Counted from the first letter of the stretch, positions 17,777 through 27,124 are shown. The stretch: 64,000 bases of DNA from Kangiellaceae bacterium (GCA_026196875.1 JAPHTP010000011.1:1-64000); one strand, 5' to 3'. Translations and numbers: made by a program. Notes: generated from the sequence alone by a model not told the origin.

Positions 17777-19267
17777 TTAATTGGCTTTTATACTAAGCGT
17801 AACATTTGAAGCAGAAGAGTACCCGCGAACATCAATATGCCATGTATCAGCTGCCGGATTGCTAAAGTCACAGTTTTCTACATTCCCCCATTGATAAGGA
17901 CGGCAATCATAGCTTGATGTAGTTGATGCTGCGCCTCGACGAACATAGAGATCGGCATCACCAGAGCCGCCTGAAATTGATACCTCCAGGCTGGCATATC
18001 CTGCCGGTAATACTTGAGTAAATCGTGACCATTGGCCTTGAGAAACATTAACCGTTTCCGTACGATCAATCGGTTCATTGCCTGGTGGGTTTGAATCATC
18101 AGAGTAACTGCCGGTTAAAGTGACATTGGAAAATGCACTATAACCTTTTACTCGAACATAGTAGGTTCCGCCGGTTTGAGAGCCATTGCAAGTTTCCGCG
18201 TTGCCGTTGATATAGGGTCGGCAATCGTAGCTTGAATCAGTTGGTGCTGAGCCAAATTTCACATACAAATCAGCATCGCCCGAACCACCGGCAATTTCAA
18301 ACTTGATGTTAGTCGCACCAGATGGTACTTCCATTGTGTAGGTAACGTCTTGGCCTGTTCCCGCAGAAAGTCCTGTTACAGGAACTCCATTCTCTAAAAC
18401 GTTATCCCCCGGAGGAGTACCGCCACCGATGTGACCATTAATCCAGTCAATAAAGTGAGAGGTACGCGCATAGACACCATACTTATTTGGTCTGGCACAT
18501 CCATGACCCCAACTTACCGTACCAATGCTATAGATCTCTCCCTGGTACGCAGCGACAATTGGGCCGCCACTGTCGCCTTGACAAGAATCTTTTCCGCCTT
18601 GTTGATAGCCGGCGCAGATCATGGTGGCATCAATTTGACCGCCATAAGCCGCTGACGAATTACAAACTGATGTAGACACTACAGGTACATCAACTTCGTG
18701 CAAAACGTCTGGGCCACTGCCCCCTTCAGAAAGCGCTCCCCATCCCGATACCGTTAGCATATCACCAGGTTGTGCAGCCGCTTGTAGGACTTCAGCCGTC
18801 GGTAATTTTGCTCTTACATAACTGCTATTGACTGGGCTCGCTAATTTCAAAAGCGCCACATCATAGCTGTTACCCGAATAACTCGGATGAGAAATAATCT
18901 GGGAAACACTGATGGTTTCTCCTTCGTTGGAATTTCTGTTGTGTACGCCAACTCGAACTGAAGAAGGATAACCGTTACCAACACAGTGTGCTGCGGTGAG
19001 TATCCATGTGTCAGCGATGACCGTGCCGCCGCATCCTCCTAGATAAGCTTGATAAGTGCGATCACCTTGAGTTGCAGGGTTTCCGCCAACAATCTGTGGC
19101 GTGATAGCCGCAAAAGGCGTACTCGGTTTTGCTTTAGGTGTTACATCAGGCTTTACTTCGGCTCCGTTATTCAAGGATTCGTTTGCGTAAACCGTACTAC
19201 TACCCAGCAGTAGGGATATAGCCAAACTACTGGATATGGCTTTTATATGTGATAGATATTGTTTCAA
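17777..19267 (-). CDS. Secreted trypsin-like serine protease with two PPC domains
   Basis: A 496-aa protein: signal peptide (1 to about 29), propeptide, activation site IVGG (59-62), and a chymotrypsin-fold domain with His94 (TAAHC), Asp137 (DVALLKL) and Ser233 (DSCQGDSGGP). Asp227, six residues before the Ser, predicts trypsin-like cleavage after Arg/Lys. Two bacterial pre-peptidase C-terminal (PPC) domains follow (about 290-395 and 400-496), each with GSGDADLYV and SSYDCRPY motifs, usual in secreted marine proteases and removed or used for substrate binding. Probably exported by type II secretion. A strong terminator follows. Confidence 0.92.
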   Translation of the reverse strand: MKQYLSHIKAISSSLAISLLLGSSTVYANESLNNGAEVKPDVTPKAKPSTPFAAITPQIVGGNPATQGDRTYQAYLGGCGGTVIADTWILTAAHCVGNGYPSSVRVGVHNRNSNEGETISVSQIISHPSYSGNSYDVALLKLASPVNSSYVRAKLPTAEVLQAAAQPGDMLTVSGWGALSEGGSGPDVLHEVDVPVVSTSVCNSSAAYGGQIDATMICAGYQQGGKDSCQGDSGGPIVAAYQGEIYSIGTVSWGHGCARPNKYGVYARTSHFIDWINGHIGGGTPPGDNVLENGVPVTGLSAGTGQDVTYTMEVPSGATNIKFEIAGGSGDADLYVKFGSAPTDSSYDCRPYINGNAETCNGSQTGGTYYVRVKGYSAFSNVTLTGSYSDDSNPPGNEPIDRTETVNVSQGQWSRFTQVLPAGYASLEVSISGGSGDADLYVRRGAASTTSSYDCRPYQWGNVENCDFSNPAADTWHIDVRGYSSASNVTLSIKAN

Positions 19268-19722
19268 CGTTTTTCTCCTTTTATTTTATTTCATTTTATT
19301 TAGGTTTACTTGAGTACACCAAACCAGTGGAGTTGATAAAAATAGGATTATTTTCTACTCCAATAACTCGTTAAACGATACTCAAGTTGGTCCCACCTAT
19401 GGATTTAAATATCCGTCGGCAAATTTAATTTGATTGTCAATAAAAACTGTTTAATATTTGTACATTTGTGACAAGATGCTGTTTTATAAGAGCAAATATT
19501 TCATTCTCATAATATTTATCTCGAGATAGAATGGCTTTGTTTTGTACAAAAGATTTGAATCGATGAGTTTATGTTTTGATTATTGGATGACGTTTTCTTG
19601 TATTTGGAATTCCACGCCACCGATGACATTCGGGATTTTCAGTTGAATGTACAATGGAGATTATTCTAAATGCGATCACCAAGGAATTATTAAGGCAGTC
19701 AGTGAATCGCAAGCTTCAGCAT
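19268..19722. other. 455-base upstream region of the protease gene
   Basis: No gene found. AT-rich sequence that must contain the protease promoter; no clear -35/-10 pair can be picked with confidence. Confidence 0.4.
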
Positions 19723-19845
19723 TTTTAATTGTTCTGATCTTTTGATTTCCAGACCTTTTGATTTCCTGCCTTTTTGATTTCCTGCCTTTTTGATTTCGTG
19801 CCTTTTTTGATTTCCTGACCCTTTGATTTCTTTCCTTTTAAAGGG
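19723..19845. repeat. Tandem array, 7 units of 15-17 bp, inside an AcpH-like fragment
   Basis: Units TTTTGATTTCCAGACC, TTTTGATTTCCTGCCT (twice), TTTTGATTTCGTGCCTT, TTTTGATTTCCTGACC and CTTTGATTTCTTTCC run head to tail. The array directly follows (on the minus strand) the surviving 5' part of an AcpH-like gene and is read in frame with it as a 16-residue repeat rich in Lys and Gln. Confidence 0.85.
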
Positions 19846-19916
19846 TCGGCAAGAAAATCACCTGCTTGATATTCCATGTCTTTTTTTGAAAGGAGAATAT
19901 GAGTGAGCCAGTTCAA
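19725..19916 (-). pseudogene. Truncated ACP phosphodiesterase (AcpH-like) fused to repeat
   Basis: From a TTG at 19914-19916 the frame reads LNWLTHILLSKKDMEYQAG and DFLADPLKG. That closely resembles the conserved N-terminus of AcpH, which removes the phosphopantetheine arm from acyl carrier protein. After about 29 residues homology stops and the frame runs into the tandem array until a stop at 19725. The intact family is about 190 aa, so this is a broken gene or a remnant whose 3' part was replaced by array sequence. Confidence 0.6.
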
Positions 19917-19976
19917 AGAGGCTACCAGTCGTTTTAAATTTGGATCTGGAGCCTCCGAGGTTACACGAATTTTTTG

Positions 19977-21503
19977 CTAGTTCAAATAGGCTTCTATGTT
20001 CTTCGTGCGACTTTCATTATTTGCGTTCTTTACGGCATCTAGCATTTTGTCCAGCTCTCCTCGATTTAGATATTTTCCACTAACAATTACAGCTTCTATC
20101 GATTTTGTGTTGCGAATATCGTCCAATGGATTTTTATTCAATAAAACTAAATCAGCTCGATACCCTTCTTGAATAACGCCTGCATTAACTCCCATCCATT
20201 TAGCAGATTCTGACGTAGCCGAACGCAAAGCTTGGGCCTCAGTCATTCCTATTTCAACTAACGTCTCCAATTCTTTATGTAGGGAAAATCCGGCAATCAT
20301 ACCGCATGCTCCTAGTGAATCCGTTCCGGCAGTGATGGTTACATCGTGTCGAATTAACGCCTTAGTGATAATTTCAATCGCTTTATTATAGGCATAATAA
20401 TAGATGGTCCAACTTTGAATGCCTTCGGCGCTGGTGTTGTGAGGATTTTCATAGGTATTATCTCCGGGCAAACATCCCTTAGAAACGAAAGATCCTTCTA
20501 ACCAACCTGGGTTTTGATATTCGATTTCGATCGTCTTGAAAAAGTCGGGAAGATTGAAGTCTTGATATGGCCTTGATTTGTGCAGCCAAACTGTCGAGGC
20601 TAAAGCGATTTCCCTCTCTTTAAACGTGGCCGCAATTTCGTCCGCCTGGGCTTCAACATGCTGTAGAAAACTTTCACTATTTTCAGCGTACAAACCGCCA
20701 AATTCGTTCACCAAATTGTGAGTAATTGAGTCAATATGCGCTAACTGTGACTGACCTGACTGGTACAAATCAGATAAAGTCAGTCCGACAGGTAAATGTC
20801 CAATAACCGGGATACCTATCTTCATTGCTTCATCGTTAATCGCAAAATAAATCTCTGCATCGAGATCAGAGCTTAATTTAATAGCGCCATAACCTAACGC
20901 TTTAAATTTTCTCACCGCTTCGCGCCCTTCCACAGGATTAATAAAATTCTGATGCCGCTTTTCAAATAAACTTCTGAAAGTTGCTTTCAAGCTTTTATGG
21001 CTGTTTACCTTCGGTGATGCTATAAACATCGTGGGACCAATTTTTCCGCTTCGGATTTCCTTCAGATAATCGAAATGATGTTCCATCCCTGTCATTTCTC
21101 CAATATGAGTAATGCCGTTAGCAACATACAACAAAAAATCGTTCGAACTTTTCTTAATATGTACATGTGAATCTATCAAACCAGGAATTAGATAGCGCCC
21201 TTTTCCGCTTACTACAAAATAGTCGTCAGGCACATTGATACTTCTACCGACTGAGACTATTTTTTCACCTTCAATTAAGACTGTTTGTTCTGGCAATATT
21301 GAAGCTGAGTCACTTGAAAGAATACCTACGTTCGTTATGGCAATTTTTCCTGCGGTTGCCTTGAACTGTTCAACATCAACAATTTCAGTATTTCCGCCAA
21401 GCATCTGGTCGACTTGGTATCTGAAAAAGAAATAGGATGAAATAGTAGAAATAACTATCAGAGCGAGCAGCCCTACGGCTATCTTTGTGAGTAACGACTT
21501 CAT
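19977..21503 (-). CDS. Membrane-anchored amidohydrolase (imidazolonepropionase/prolidase-like)
   Basis: A 508-aa protein: N-terminal membrane helix (about 7-28), then the amidohydrolase fold. Metal ligands are visible as HVH in GLIDSHVHI, the candidate carboxylated Lys in GAIKLSS, His in IGHLP and LAHIDS, and Asp in TAGTDSLG. The closing motif GVIQEGYRADLVLLNKNPL is typical of the family. It resembles secreted Xaa-Pro-dipeptidase-like amidohydrolases, but the substrate is uncertain. The gene overlaps the stop of the TPR gene by 4 bases, so they form an operon. Confidence 0.82.
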   Translation of the reverse strand: MKSLLTKIAVGLLALIVISTISSYFFFRYQVDQMLGGNTEIVDVEQFKATAGKIAITNVGILSSDSASILPEQTVLIEGEKIVSVGRSINVPDDYFVVSGKGRYLIPGLIDSHVHIKKSSNDFLLYVANGITHIGEMTGMEHHFDYLKEIRSGKIGPTMFIASPKVNSHKSLKATFRSLFEKRHQNFINPVEGREAVRKFKALGYGAIKLSSDLDAEIYFAINDEAMKIGIPVIGHLPVGLTLSDLYQSGQSQLAHIDSITHNLVNEFGGLYAENSESFLQHVEAQADEIAATFKEREIALASTVWLHKSRPYQDFNLPDFFKTIEIEYQNPGWLEGSFVSKGCLPGDNTYENPHNTSAEGIQSWTIYYYAYNKAIEIITKALIRHDVTITAGTDSLGACGMIAGFSLHKELETLVEIGMTEAQALRSATSESAKWMGVNAGVIQEGYRADLVLLNKNPLDDIRNTKSIEAVIVSGKYLNRGELDKMLDAVKNANNESRTKNIEAYLN

Positions 21504-22582
21504 GAGTTTTCCTTTGCTGTTTTTACCTTAATGGCTTTTTCTTTTAGAAAATTTTTAATTTTATCTTTTAGATCGTCATCTGATGTTTCTGCTCTCAAAG
21601 ATTCTAGGCGTGACTTGTTCTCACTGTTTCGATTAAGGAGATAAGTCAGTTGCGCGGCTCTAAATTTGGTCCAGTCTGACGGTATAGTTTGCTCTTCCTT
21701 TGAAAATTTAGAGTATTGATTAATGCTCTTTAATCCTTGCTCTAACCTCGACTCTGACTCTGCAGCAGTTTTAGCGATTTGATAGAAACTCATATGATAA
21801 AAATCTGGCTTCTGATCGTAACCATTCAAGTCAACCTGTATAAGCTCTTCTAGCGCTTCTTGATAGAGCCCCTGGTTTGATAGCATCATTGCGAAATTAA
21901 AGCGGAACTCTCCTGTTTCAATTTCTGACTTTGAATTTAGCGCGTCCTTGTAAAGCTCAAGAGCCTTGTCGATTTCTTTTTTACTCATCAACATTGGCGC
22001 TTCGATAGCGAAGGCTTCTCTTTTATCCAAGTCTCTTAGCCTGTTTAGAAGCGCCGGAATCGCTCCTTTGTCTCCCCCGGCCATTACTGGTGCTTGTTGA
22101 TGAAATCGGAGCAATCCAATTATTGAAGGTTTATGATCCTTATCTATCTCCAATGCTTTAGAAAAAAATTTCTTGGCGTCTTTGGCATATCCAAGCTTGG
22201 TGAAAATACTGGCCGACTGTGCCTGCTTACCCGCGATTCTGGCTGCTATAAACAAATGCTCGGGATTGGTAGGATACAACTCCAATACTTCCTCGATATA
22301 GTCTTCTGCCGTATCTAGTTTGCCGGAGTAGAAACTTATTTTCGCCAAACCGAAGAGTGCATTAACTTTGAATTCTTTTTTATTTTCGAGTTGATTGAAT
22401 AACGCTTCTGCTATTTTATAATTCTTTTGTTCTAATGCAGACTTGGCTTTTTCATACAATTTCTCACTAGCTTGAACCGGCGAGATTAACATCGAAAAAA
22501 GAAAAACGTGTTTCAGTACAAGTAAACAGCCTCTATTAACAGTACTCTTCGAGCGCCTGAAAATGGAATAATGTGAAAACAT
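21500..22582 (-). CDS. Secreted TPR-repeat protein
   Basis: Start taken at the ATG at 22582 (MFSHYSIFRRSK), with AAGGGA 9 bases upstream, rather than an upstream non-ATG start. The 360-aa product has a signal or anchor (about 20-38, ending SPVQA) and tetratricopeptide repeats from about 40 to 290 (KNYKIAEALFNQLENKKEF, GKLDTAEDYIEEVLELYP, GLYQEALEELIQVDL). TPR proteins act as scaffolds. Its translational coupling to the amidohydrolase downstream suggests a shared periplasmic task. Confidence 0.78.
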   Translation of the reverse strand: MFSHYSIFRRSKSTVNRGCLLVLKHVFLFSMLISPVQASEKLYEKAKSALEQKNYKIAEALFNQLENKKEFKVNALFGLAKISFYSGKLDTAEDYIEEVLELYPTNPEHLFIAARIAGKQAQSASIFTKLGYAKDAKKFFSKALEIDKDHKPSIIGLLRFHQQAPVMAGGDKGAIPALLNRLRDLDKREAFAIEAPMLMSKKEIDKALELYKDALNSKSEIETGEFRFNFAMMLSNQGLYQEALEELIQVDLNGYDQKPDFYHMSFYQIAKTAAESESRLEQGLKSINQYSKFSKEEQTIPSDWTKFRAAQLTYLLNRNSENKSRLESLRAETSDDDLKDKIKNFLKEKAIKVKTAKENS

Positions 22583-22651
22583 GTTATGGATCCCTTTAAT
22601 AAGTTGATATTGAGGCGTTCTAGCCACAGTTACCTGGCCTAGCTCCCCTTG

Positions 22652-22769
22652 GAATTTGTTTATTGATACTTGTTTATTGATATTTGTTTGCCTAATGGTA
22701 TTGGTTTGCCTAACGATACTGGTGTGCTTAACGATATTGATTTACCTAATGATCTTGATTCACTTAGCT
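22652..22769. repeat. Tandem array, 6-7 units of about 18 bp, anchored on a stop codon
   Basis: Units TATTTGTTTGCCTAATGG, TATTGGTTTGCCTAACGA, TACTGGTGTGCTTAACGA, TATTGATTTACCTAATGA and TCTTGATTCACTTAGCTG run head to tail. The last contains the stop codon (22764-22766) of the DUF2306 gene. An outer unit is shortened to 14 bases. Confidence 0.85.
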
Positions 22770-23519
22770 GGCTACGCGGGCTCTCTTTAGAAACCCGAAA
22801 GTAAAGGGCTTTAGCGCTTTTAATTTAAACAACCAGAAAAAAACGTAGCTCAAACCAAAAACTGTAGGAGTAAACCAGTTGTAGTAGCCCGAAAGAACAT
22901 TCTGCGCAACCAAAAACGCGGTTACTGCAGCTGTGTACCCTGCAATCATCTTTGACAAATGTAGTGCCAGCCACTTCTTTTTAAGATTGGCTGAATCATT
23001 GAATAGCATTAAATCGATAACACCAAAAACGATGCCAATTGCGCCGAAAACTGTCCGCAAAGGGTAAAATTCTCCTACCTTGACCACCGAATAAAACATG
23101 ATAAATAGGCTAACTACTACTACGGTTCCTGCGAGCAACCGGTCAATAATTAGTCTATGGTTTGGGTTCTTTAGACCGAGACTTCGTCTTCCACCTATCA
23201 AAAAATAGAGACTTAAAATGCCGATTTGGAATAGAGTCGGACTAACATGGTGCGGCATCACTGAAACCAACAATGTAAGGAAAACCGAAACCGTCATAGA
23301 AATGTAGAAAATTCTTCCGGTCATTTTATGTACAGGACTTCCTTTAGTCGAAAACAAGGTAATCCCTCCGACAATAAACGCCAGACTTCCTAAAACTACG
23401 TGGACGACTATCAGAGAATTAACCAATCGAAAATCGTAAAACAGCGATAATACGGTTGAACTAATTACCGCCAGTATCGTCGTAAAGGCGAATTGAATGG
23501 ATTCGTTCTGCGCTGTCAT
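22764..23519 (-). CDS. DUF2306-type multi-pass membrane protein
   Basis: Start placed at the ATG at 23519 (MTAQNESIQ), with GAGGAAG immediately upstream; the frame open further upstream runs through a tandem array. The 251-aa protein has about seven or eight hydrophobic helices and the family features VVHVVLGSLAFIVGG, GSPVHKMTGRIFY and NPNHRLIIDR, with conserved His residues in the membrane. Function of the family is unknown. It is divergent from an AraC-type membrane regulator, which may control it. Tandem arrays flank it on both sides. Confidence 0.75.
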   Translation of the reverse strand: MTAQNESIQFAFTTILAVISSTVLSLFYDFRLVNSLIVVHVVLGSLAFIVGGITLFSTKGSPVHKMTGRIFYISMTVSVFLTLLVSVMPHHVSPTLFQIGILSLYFLIGGRRSLGLKNPNHRLIIDRLLAGTVVVVSLFIMFYSVVKVGEFYPLRTVFGAIGIVFGVIDLMLFNDSANLKKKWLALHLSKMIAGYTAAVTAFLVAQNVLSGYYNWFTPTVFGLSYVFFWLFKLKALKPFTFGFLKRARVAS

Positions 23520-23531
23520 ATGGCTTCCTCT

Positions 23532-23646
23532 GTTTTTCGAAAATTCGGTTATTTCCAAAGTCCGGTTATTTCCAAGGCCTAGTTATTTCGAAAGCTCAGT
23601 TATTTCCAAGGCTCGGTTATTTCCAAAGTTCGGTTATTTCGAATTC
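23532..23646. repeat. Tandem array, 7 units of 15-17 bp, upstream of the DUF2306 gene
   Basis: Units TTATTTCCAAAGTCCGG, TTATTTCCAAGGCCTAG, TTATTTCGAAAGCTCAG, TTATTTCCAAGGCTCGG and TTATTTCCAAAGTTCGG. Unlike the other arrays this one lies at a 5' end, starting next to the ribosome site of the DUF2306 gene, in the intergenic region shared with the AraC-type gene. It must be part of the leader or promoter spacing. Confidence 0.88.
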
Positions 23647-23853
23647 TCTTTGAAATTCGCTACAGGTTAGAGAAAACAAAGGCTCCAAACCTCTTAATAC
23701 ATTTTGTGAGAGTCGATTTGTGCGTTTTGAGAGTAGTTTTTCGATTTCTGATAGGAATCAAACCCCGTAGAGAAAAGAGTCTGAAAGTAAGCGTTTTACT
23801 ATTTTGATACTTGAGTTTAAGATAGACGGCGATCAACAAACTGGTAGTGAGAG

Positions 23854-24978
23854 ATGCCCTTTTCGTTTTTTGAAGTCTTATTAATGATTGGGATTACCCA
23901 AGGATTGGTAGCAATACCGATTTTAATCTTCGGCAAGGAAAGACAATTGAGTAATCTTTTCTTAGCTTTGGCGATTTTGTCTTTCTGTTTATTATTCTTC
24001 AAAATAATCACTAACTATACAGGTCTCGCCGGAACAGTCTCGTTTCGGTATATCCCGAATGCTTTTGAACTTTCCACAGGCCCCCTCATTTATTTCTACT
24101 TAAGAGCCTTAACAGAAAAAGGATTTAAATGGGAGCCCAAGTATATACTTCACTTTTTACCGTTTTTTCTTGCCCAAGGATTCGCCTTTTTAATCTATGC
24201 TTCGGTTCAAGGCATTCCTACGGTAGCAGAACAAGATCAGGTGGCGCACAGCCTGTTTTACGTTCCAATTAAGGAGTTCGAAGACTGGAGTATCGTCGTT
24301 TCAATCTCGACTTATCTTATTCTGGGGTACAAAAAATTCGTTGTATTTAGAACCTTAGTCAGAAATAGTACATCAGATACGGCCTATCCAACATTAAATT
24401 GGTTAAGAGTGATCCTTGTTTTATGCATTGTTCTCTTGATATTTCTGGTCACCAATATGAGCATAAGCAGATTGACTACCTTGGAACAAGATACCAGTAT
24501 TCACTGGAGAATTTACTTTGTTTATGTGGCAGCCGTAACTTATTACATGAGTTTTATGAGCTTTCGACAGCGAACGCCTGATCTTAGTCAAATCAACCTA
24601 CCAGAAAACCCAGAGATAAAATCGAGAGCCTCCTCGGACGAAGACAGGGGATTGGCTAAAAGATTGATTGAATTACTGGAAAAAGAAAAAATTTACTTAG
24701 AGCCGACTCTGAATGCCAGGCAGGTAGCCGAAAGACTGGAAGTCAGTCAAACTAATCTTTCGCAAGTCATTAACTCTCAGTTTAAAAAGAGTTTCCGAGA
24801 ATTAATCAATGACTACAGAATTGAAGATGTAAAAAGTAAGTTGTTAGACCCCGACAATAAAGCTTCAATACTCTCCATTGCCCTTGAGTCAGGCTTTAAC
24901 TCTGAAGCGAGTTTTTATCGAGTGTTCAAGAACAAGCTTGGCGTATCGCCCAAAGTTTATATTGAGCTACATGGCTAA
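23854..24978 (+). CDS. AraC-family regulator with N-terminal membrane domain
   Basis: A 374-aa protein with about seven N-terminal transmembrane helices (residues 5-245) and a C-terminal AraC/XylS DNA-binding domain (about 270-374). The DNA-binding part holds LNARQVAERLEVSQTNLSQV as the first helix-turn-helix, and SILSIALESGFNSEASFYRV followed by FKNKLGVSPKVY as the second. Such proteins are one-component membrane sensors. No strong ribosome site. Divergent from the DUF2306 gene, its likely target. Confidence 0.85.
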   Translation: MPFSFFEVLLMIGITQGLVAIPILIFGKERQLSNLFLALAILSFCLLFFKIITNYTGLAGTVSFRYIPNAFELSTGPLIYFYLRALTEKGFKWEPKYILHFLPFFLAQGFAFLIYASVQGIPTVAEQDQVAHSLFYVPIKEFEDWSIVVSISTYLILGYKKFVVFRTLVRNSTSDTAYPTLNWLRVILVLCIVLLIFLVTNMSISRLTTLEQDTSIHWRIYFVYVAAVTYYMSFMSFRQRTPDLSQINLPENPEIKSRASSDEDRGLAKRLIELLEKEKIYLEPTLNARQVAERLEVSQTNLSQVINSQFKKSFRELINDYRIEDVKSKLLDPDNKASILSIALESGFNSEASFYRVFKNKLGVSPKVYIELHG

Positions 24979-25054
24979 AGGCATTGTTGATCTTTACTTG
25001 AGTTCTTTTTAACCTTTATTCGGTTTTTTTTTAATTGAGGGAGCAGACTTTAAA

Positions 25055-26185
25055 TTAGTTTTCTACACAAAATTTATTGGTACACAAAAAATCAACCATC
25101 GATTTAAAAACACCTTTCGCATAGGGCAAATCCCAATAGCCTGGCTTGCTGACTTCAAAGTAATCGCCTGTTTTGCTCATTTTAAGTGCGTGATCGGCCC
25201 CCTTAAACACTTTGATATTTAACTGCGAGTCGTCACCTTTACCCATAGTTTGTTCATACAGTCTTTTAGTTTTTCGCCAGTCGACGTGTTTGTCGTTGTC
25301 GCCAAGAATGGCGAGCACGGGGATCCGAATTTTACTGAGAATCTGGTCGAAATTTTGAACATAAATTTTTAGTCCGGTTTCTTTATCGTACTGGTAATCT
25401 TCTGATAAATACTCTTGCTGGATTATTTCGAACTGCTTACTTTCCTGAGCAAACGCTTCACTGCCCTTTTCATAATTAGTATATTTCTGTCCCGTTAGCT
25501 TTTGATAGGTTTCGTTTTTTCTCAAGTTATTGGTTGCGTTCAGATAGTCTGAATAAGTACCACGCCGCATGATAACTTGAATGCCTTTAATCCATTCCTG
25601 GTACAAAAGCTCAATCTCAGGTTTGCTATGTCCTGCTATCTCCAAAGATGAACTCAGTAAATACCCCCAAGTTTCGTAAGCATCGGTTCCACTCACTGAA
25701 ATCCAAAACGCGATGTCAGGAACCTGATCAATAGCCAAAGGTGCTATCCAACCGCCACGACTACTGCCCAATAAACCAATTCGCTGAAAACCTGAAATTT
25801 TCTTCTCTCTGATAAACTTTACCGCGTCGACAACTTCAATGGCGCTACTATCGACTGATTGTTGAATATTGAATTCCCCTTCACTATGGCCACATCCGGG
25901 TTTATCCCAAACAGCTACCGCAATACCGACATCCGTAAACATTTTTCGATAACCAGCAAACCAGTTTCCTTTGACAACGTTTGTGGAACCGTAGCTATGA
26001 ACAATAATAAGCAGAGATTTAGCTTTTATATCTTTAGGTTGGCTGATAATTCCATTGAGCTTCAAGCCGGATGATTCGAATGTAAATTCTTCAGTGGTAA
26101 AAGTGTCAGAAGCATTAGCTTGTAAAGCGATAAAGACAAGAGAAAACAGGGCCGTAACTACTTTAGATTTGCATCCCTTTAGCAT
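25055..26185 (-). CDS. Secreted alpha/beta hydrolase (acyl-peptidase/esterase-like)
   Basis: A 376-aa protein with signal peptide (1 to about 25, ending LQANA) and alpha/beta-hydrolase features: oxyanion region IVHSYGSTN, nucleophile elbow GSSRGG, catalytic Asp in LGDNDKHVDW and His in GADHALKM. The cap region (about 170-270) is helical. Related to DLH/BAAT-like and dipeptidyl-peptidase-like hydrolases; substrate unknown. Its 5' end and upstream region are partly duplicated at 28409-28560. Confidence 0.8.
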   Translation of the reverse strand: MLKGCKSKVVTALFSLVFIALQANASDTFTTEEFTFESSGLKLNGIISQPKDIKAKSLLIIVHSYGSTNVVKGNWFAGYRKMFTDVGIAVAVWDKPGCGHSEGEFNIQQSVDSSAIEVVDAVKFIREKKISGFQRIGLLGSSRGGWIAPLAIDQVPDIAFWISVSGTDAYETWGYLLSSSLEIAGHSKPEIELLYQEWIKGIQVIMRRGTYSDYLNATNNLRKNETYQKLTGQKYTNYEKGSEAFAQESKQFEIIQQEYLSEDYQYDKETGLKIYVQNFDQILSKIRIPVLAILGDNDKHVDWRKTKRLYEQTMGKGDDSQLNIKVFKGADHALKMSKTGDYFEVSKPGYWDLPYAKGVFKSMVDFLCTNKFCVEN

Positions 26186-26264
26186 ATGTACCTTCCTTTT
26201 TTAGTCATTTTTCAGAGTTTGGCCGGTTGTTAGTTGTTTAAACAGTTCTTGGACTGTTTAAAAC

Positions 26265-26390
26265 CTAATTGGGTTGGCACGATAATGAACTATTTTTGTT
26301 TTAATAGGTAAGTTGATGGAACGGCTCGATTTGCCAGGGTAGATACTTTAGAGGAGTTTTTGGGGCCAGGAAATCAATTGGCTCTGCCCT
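26265..26390. repeat. Direct repeat copy 1 (pair with 28437-28560)
   Basis: Begins CTAATTGGGTTGGCACGATA and ends GAAATCAATTGGCTCT-like. The same sequence with scattered differences lies at 28437-28560 in the same orientation. Between the copies are the lipase-like gene and its neighbour. This copy lies upstream of the alpha/beta hydrolase at 25055. Confidence 0.85.
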
Positions 26391-26425
26391 TAATTATTCA
26401 CTAACAAGTATGAGAGCTTTTAGTA

Positions 26426-27124
26426 CTATCCTTTAACAGAGGCCTTTTCTTGCTTAAAACTTTCAGTTAATTCTAACTTTACAGATTGTATTATTTGCTT
26501 TTCCAAGTCTTTTGCCAGTGAATACCAGCCGTCCTCACCATCTCTTAGCATATCGTACTTAAAATCAAATGCTATATAGTGTTGTGCAGTTAAAGGAATT
26601 GTAAAGACCGGATTTGACCTTAATTGATCTATGTTTTCATAATACATAAATCGATTTTCGCCGACGTTTACAAATTCAAACTCTTTAGCAGGATTAACTA
26701 ACAGAAACTCATCTTCAATATTTTTATTAAATTCTTTACTCAACTGTAAATTTCGATTTTCAATAGTTGCTTTAAAGTCTTCATCATCAAACAGATTAAC
26801 TTCTGGCAGATTCACCTTAACCAAATAAACACGCAAATTTACTCCAGCAATTATTGGATGATTGAAACTCCCATAAATATAATGCCGTTCGAAAATTAGA
26901 CGGTTTTTAGACCAATCTACACATCCCCAAACTTTAAATAAATCTTGATCAAAAAGATTAGTTTGAGGCACATAATTTCCTTGAGCGGCAGGCAATTGAT
27001 TCCAATTTCCTTTCGGAGTCACCAATGTCAATTTATTGCCAGATAAGTCAAACAATAGAGTGTCGACGTTGGTTAAATCTGGGCCTTTGGGCTTTTTTAC
27101 ACTGTAAAATAGTGGACCAAACAT
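26426..27124 (-). CDS. Hypothetical protein, partner of the lipase-like gene
   Basis: A 232-aa protein, no signal peptide or membrane segment, with alternating strands and acidic helices (MFGPLFYSVKKPKGPDLTN at the start). Not recognised. It follows the lipase-like gene by 3 bases in the same direction, so it is made from the same transcript. By position it could be an immunity or adaptor protein, but nothing in the sequence proves that. Confidence 0.6.
   Translation of the reverse strand: MFGPLFYSVKKPKGPDLTNVDTLLFDLSGNKLTLVTPKGNWNQLPAAQGNYVPQTNLFDQDLFKVWGCVDWSKNRLIFERHYIYGSFNHPIIAGVNLRVYLVKVNLPEVNLFDDEDFKATIENRNLQLSKEFNKNIEDEFLLVNPAKEFEFVNVGENRFMYYENIDQLRSNPVFTIPLTAQHYIAFDFKYDMLRDGEDGWYSLAKDLEKQIIQSVKLELTESFKQEKASVKG

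Noticed and set aside
26274-26290. Sigma-54 promoter (TGGCAC near TG)
   Set aside because: TGGCACG is present in both direct-repeat copies, but the TTGC half at the right spacing is missing.
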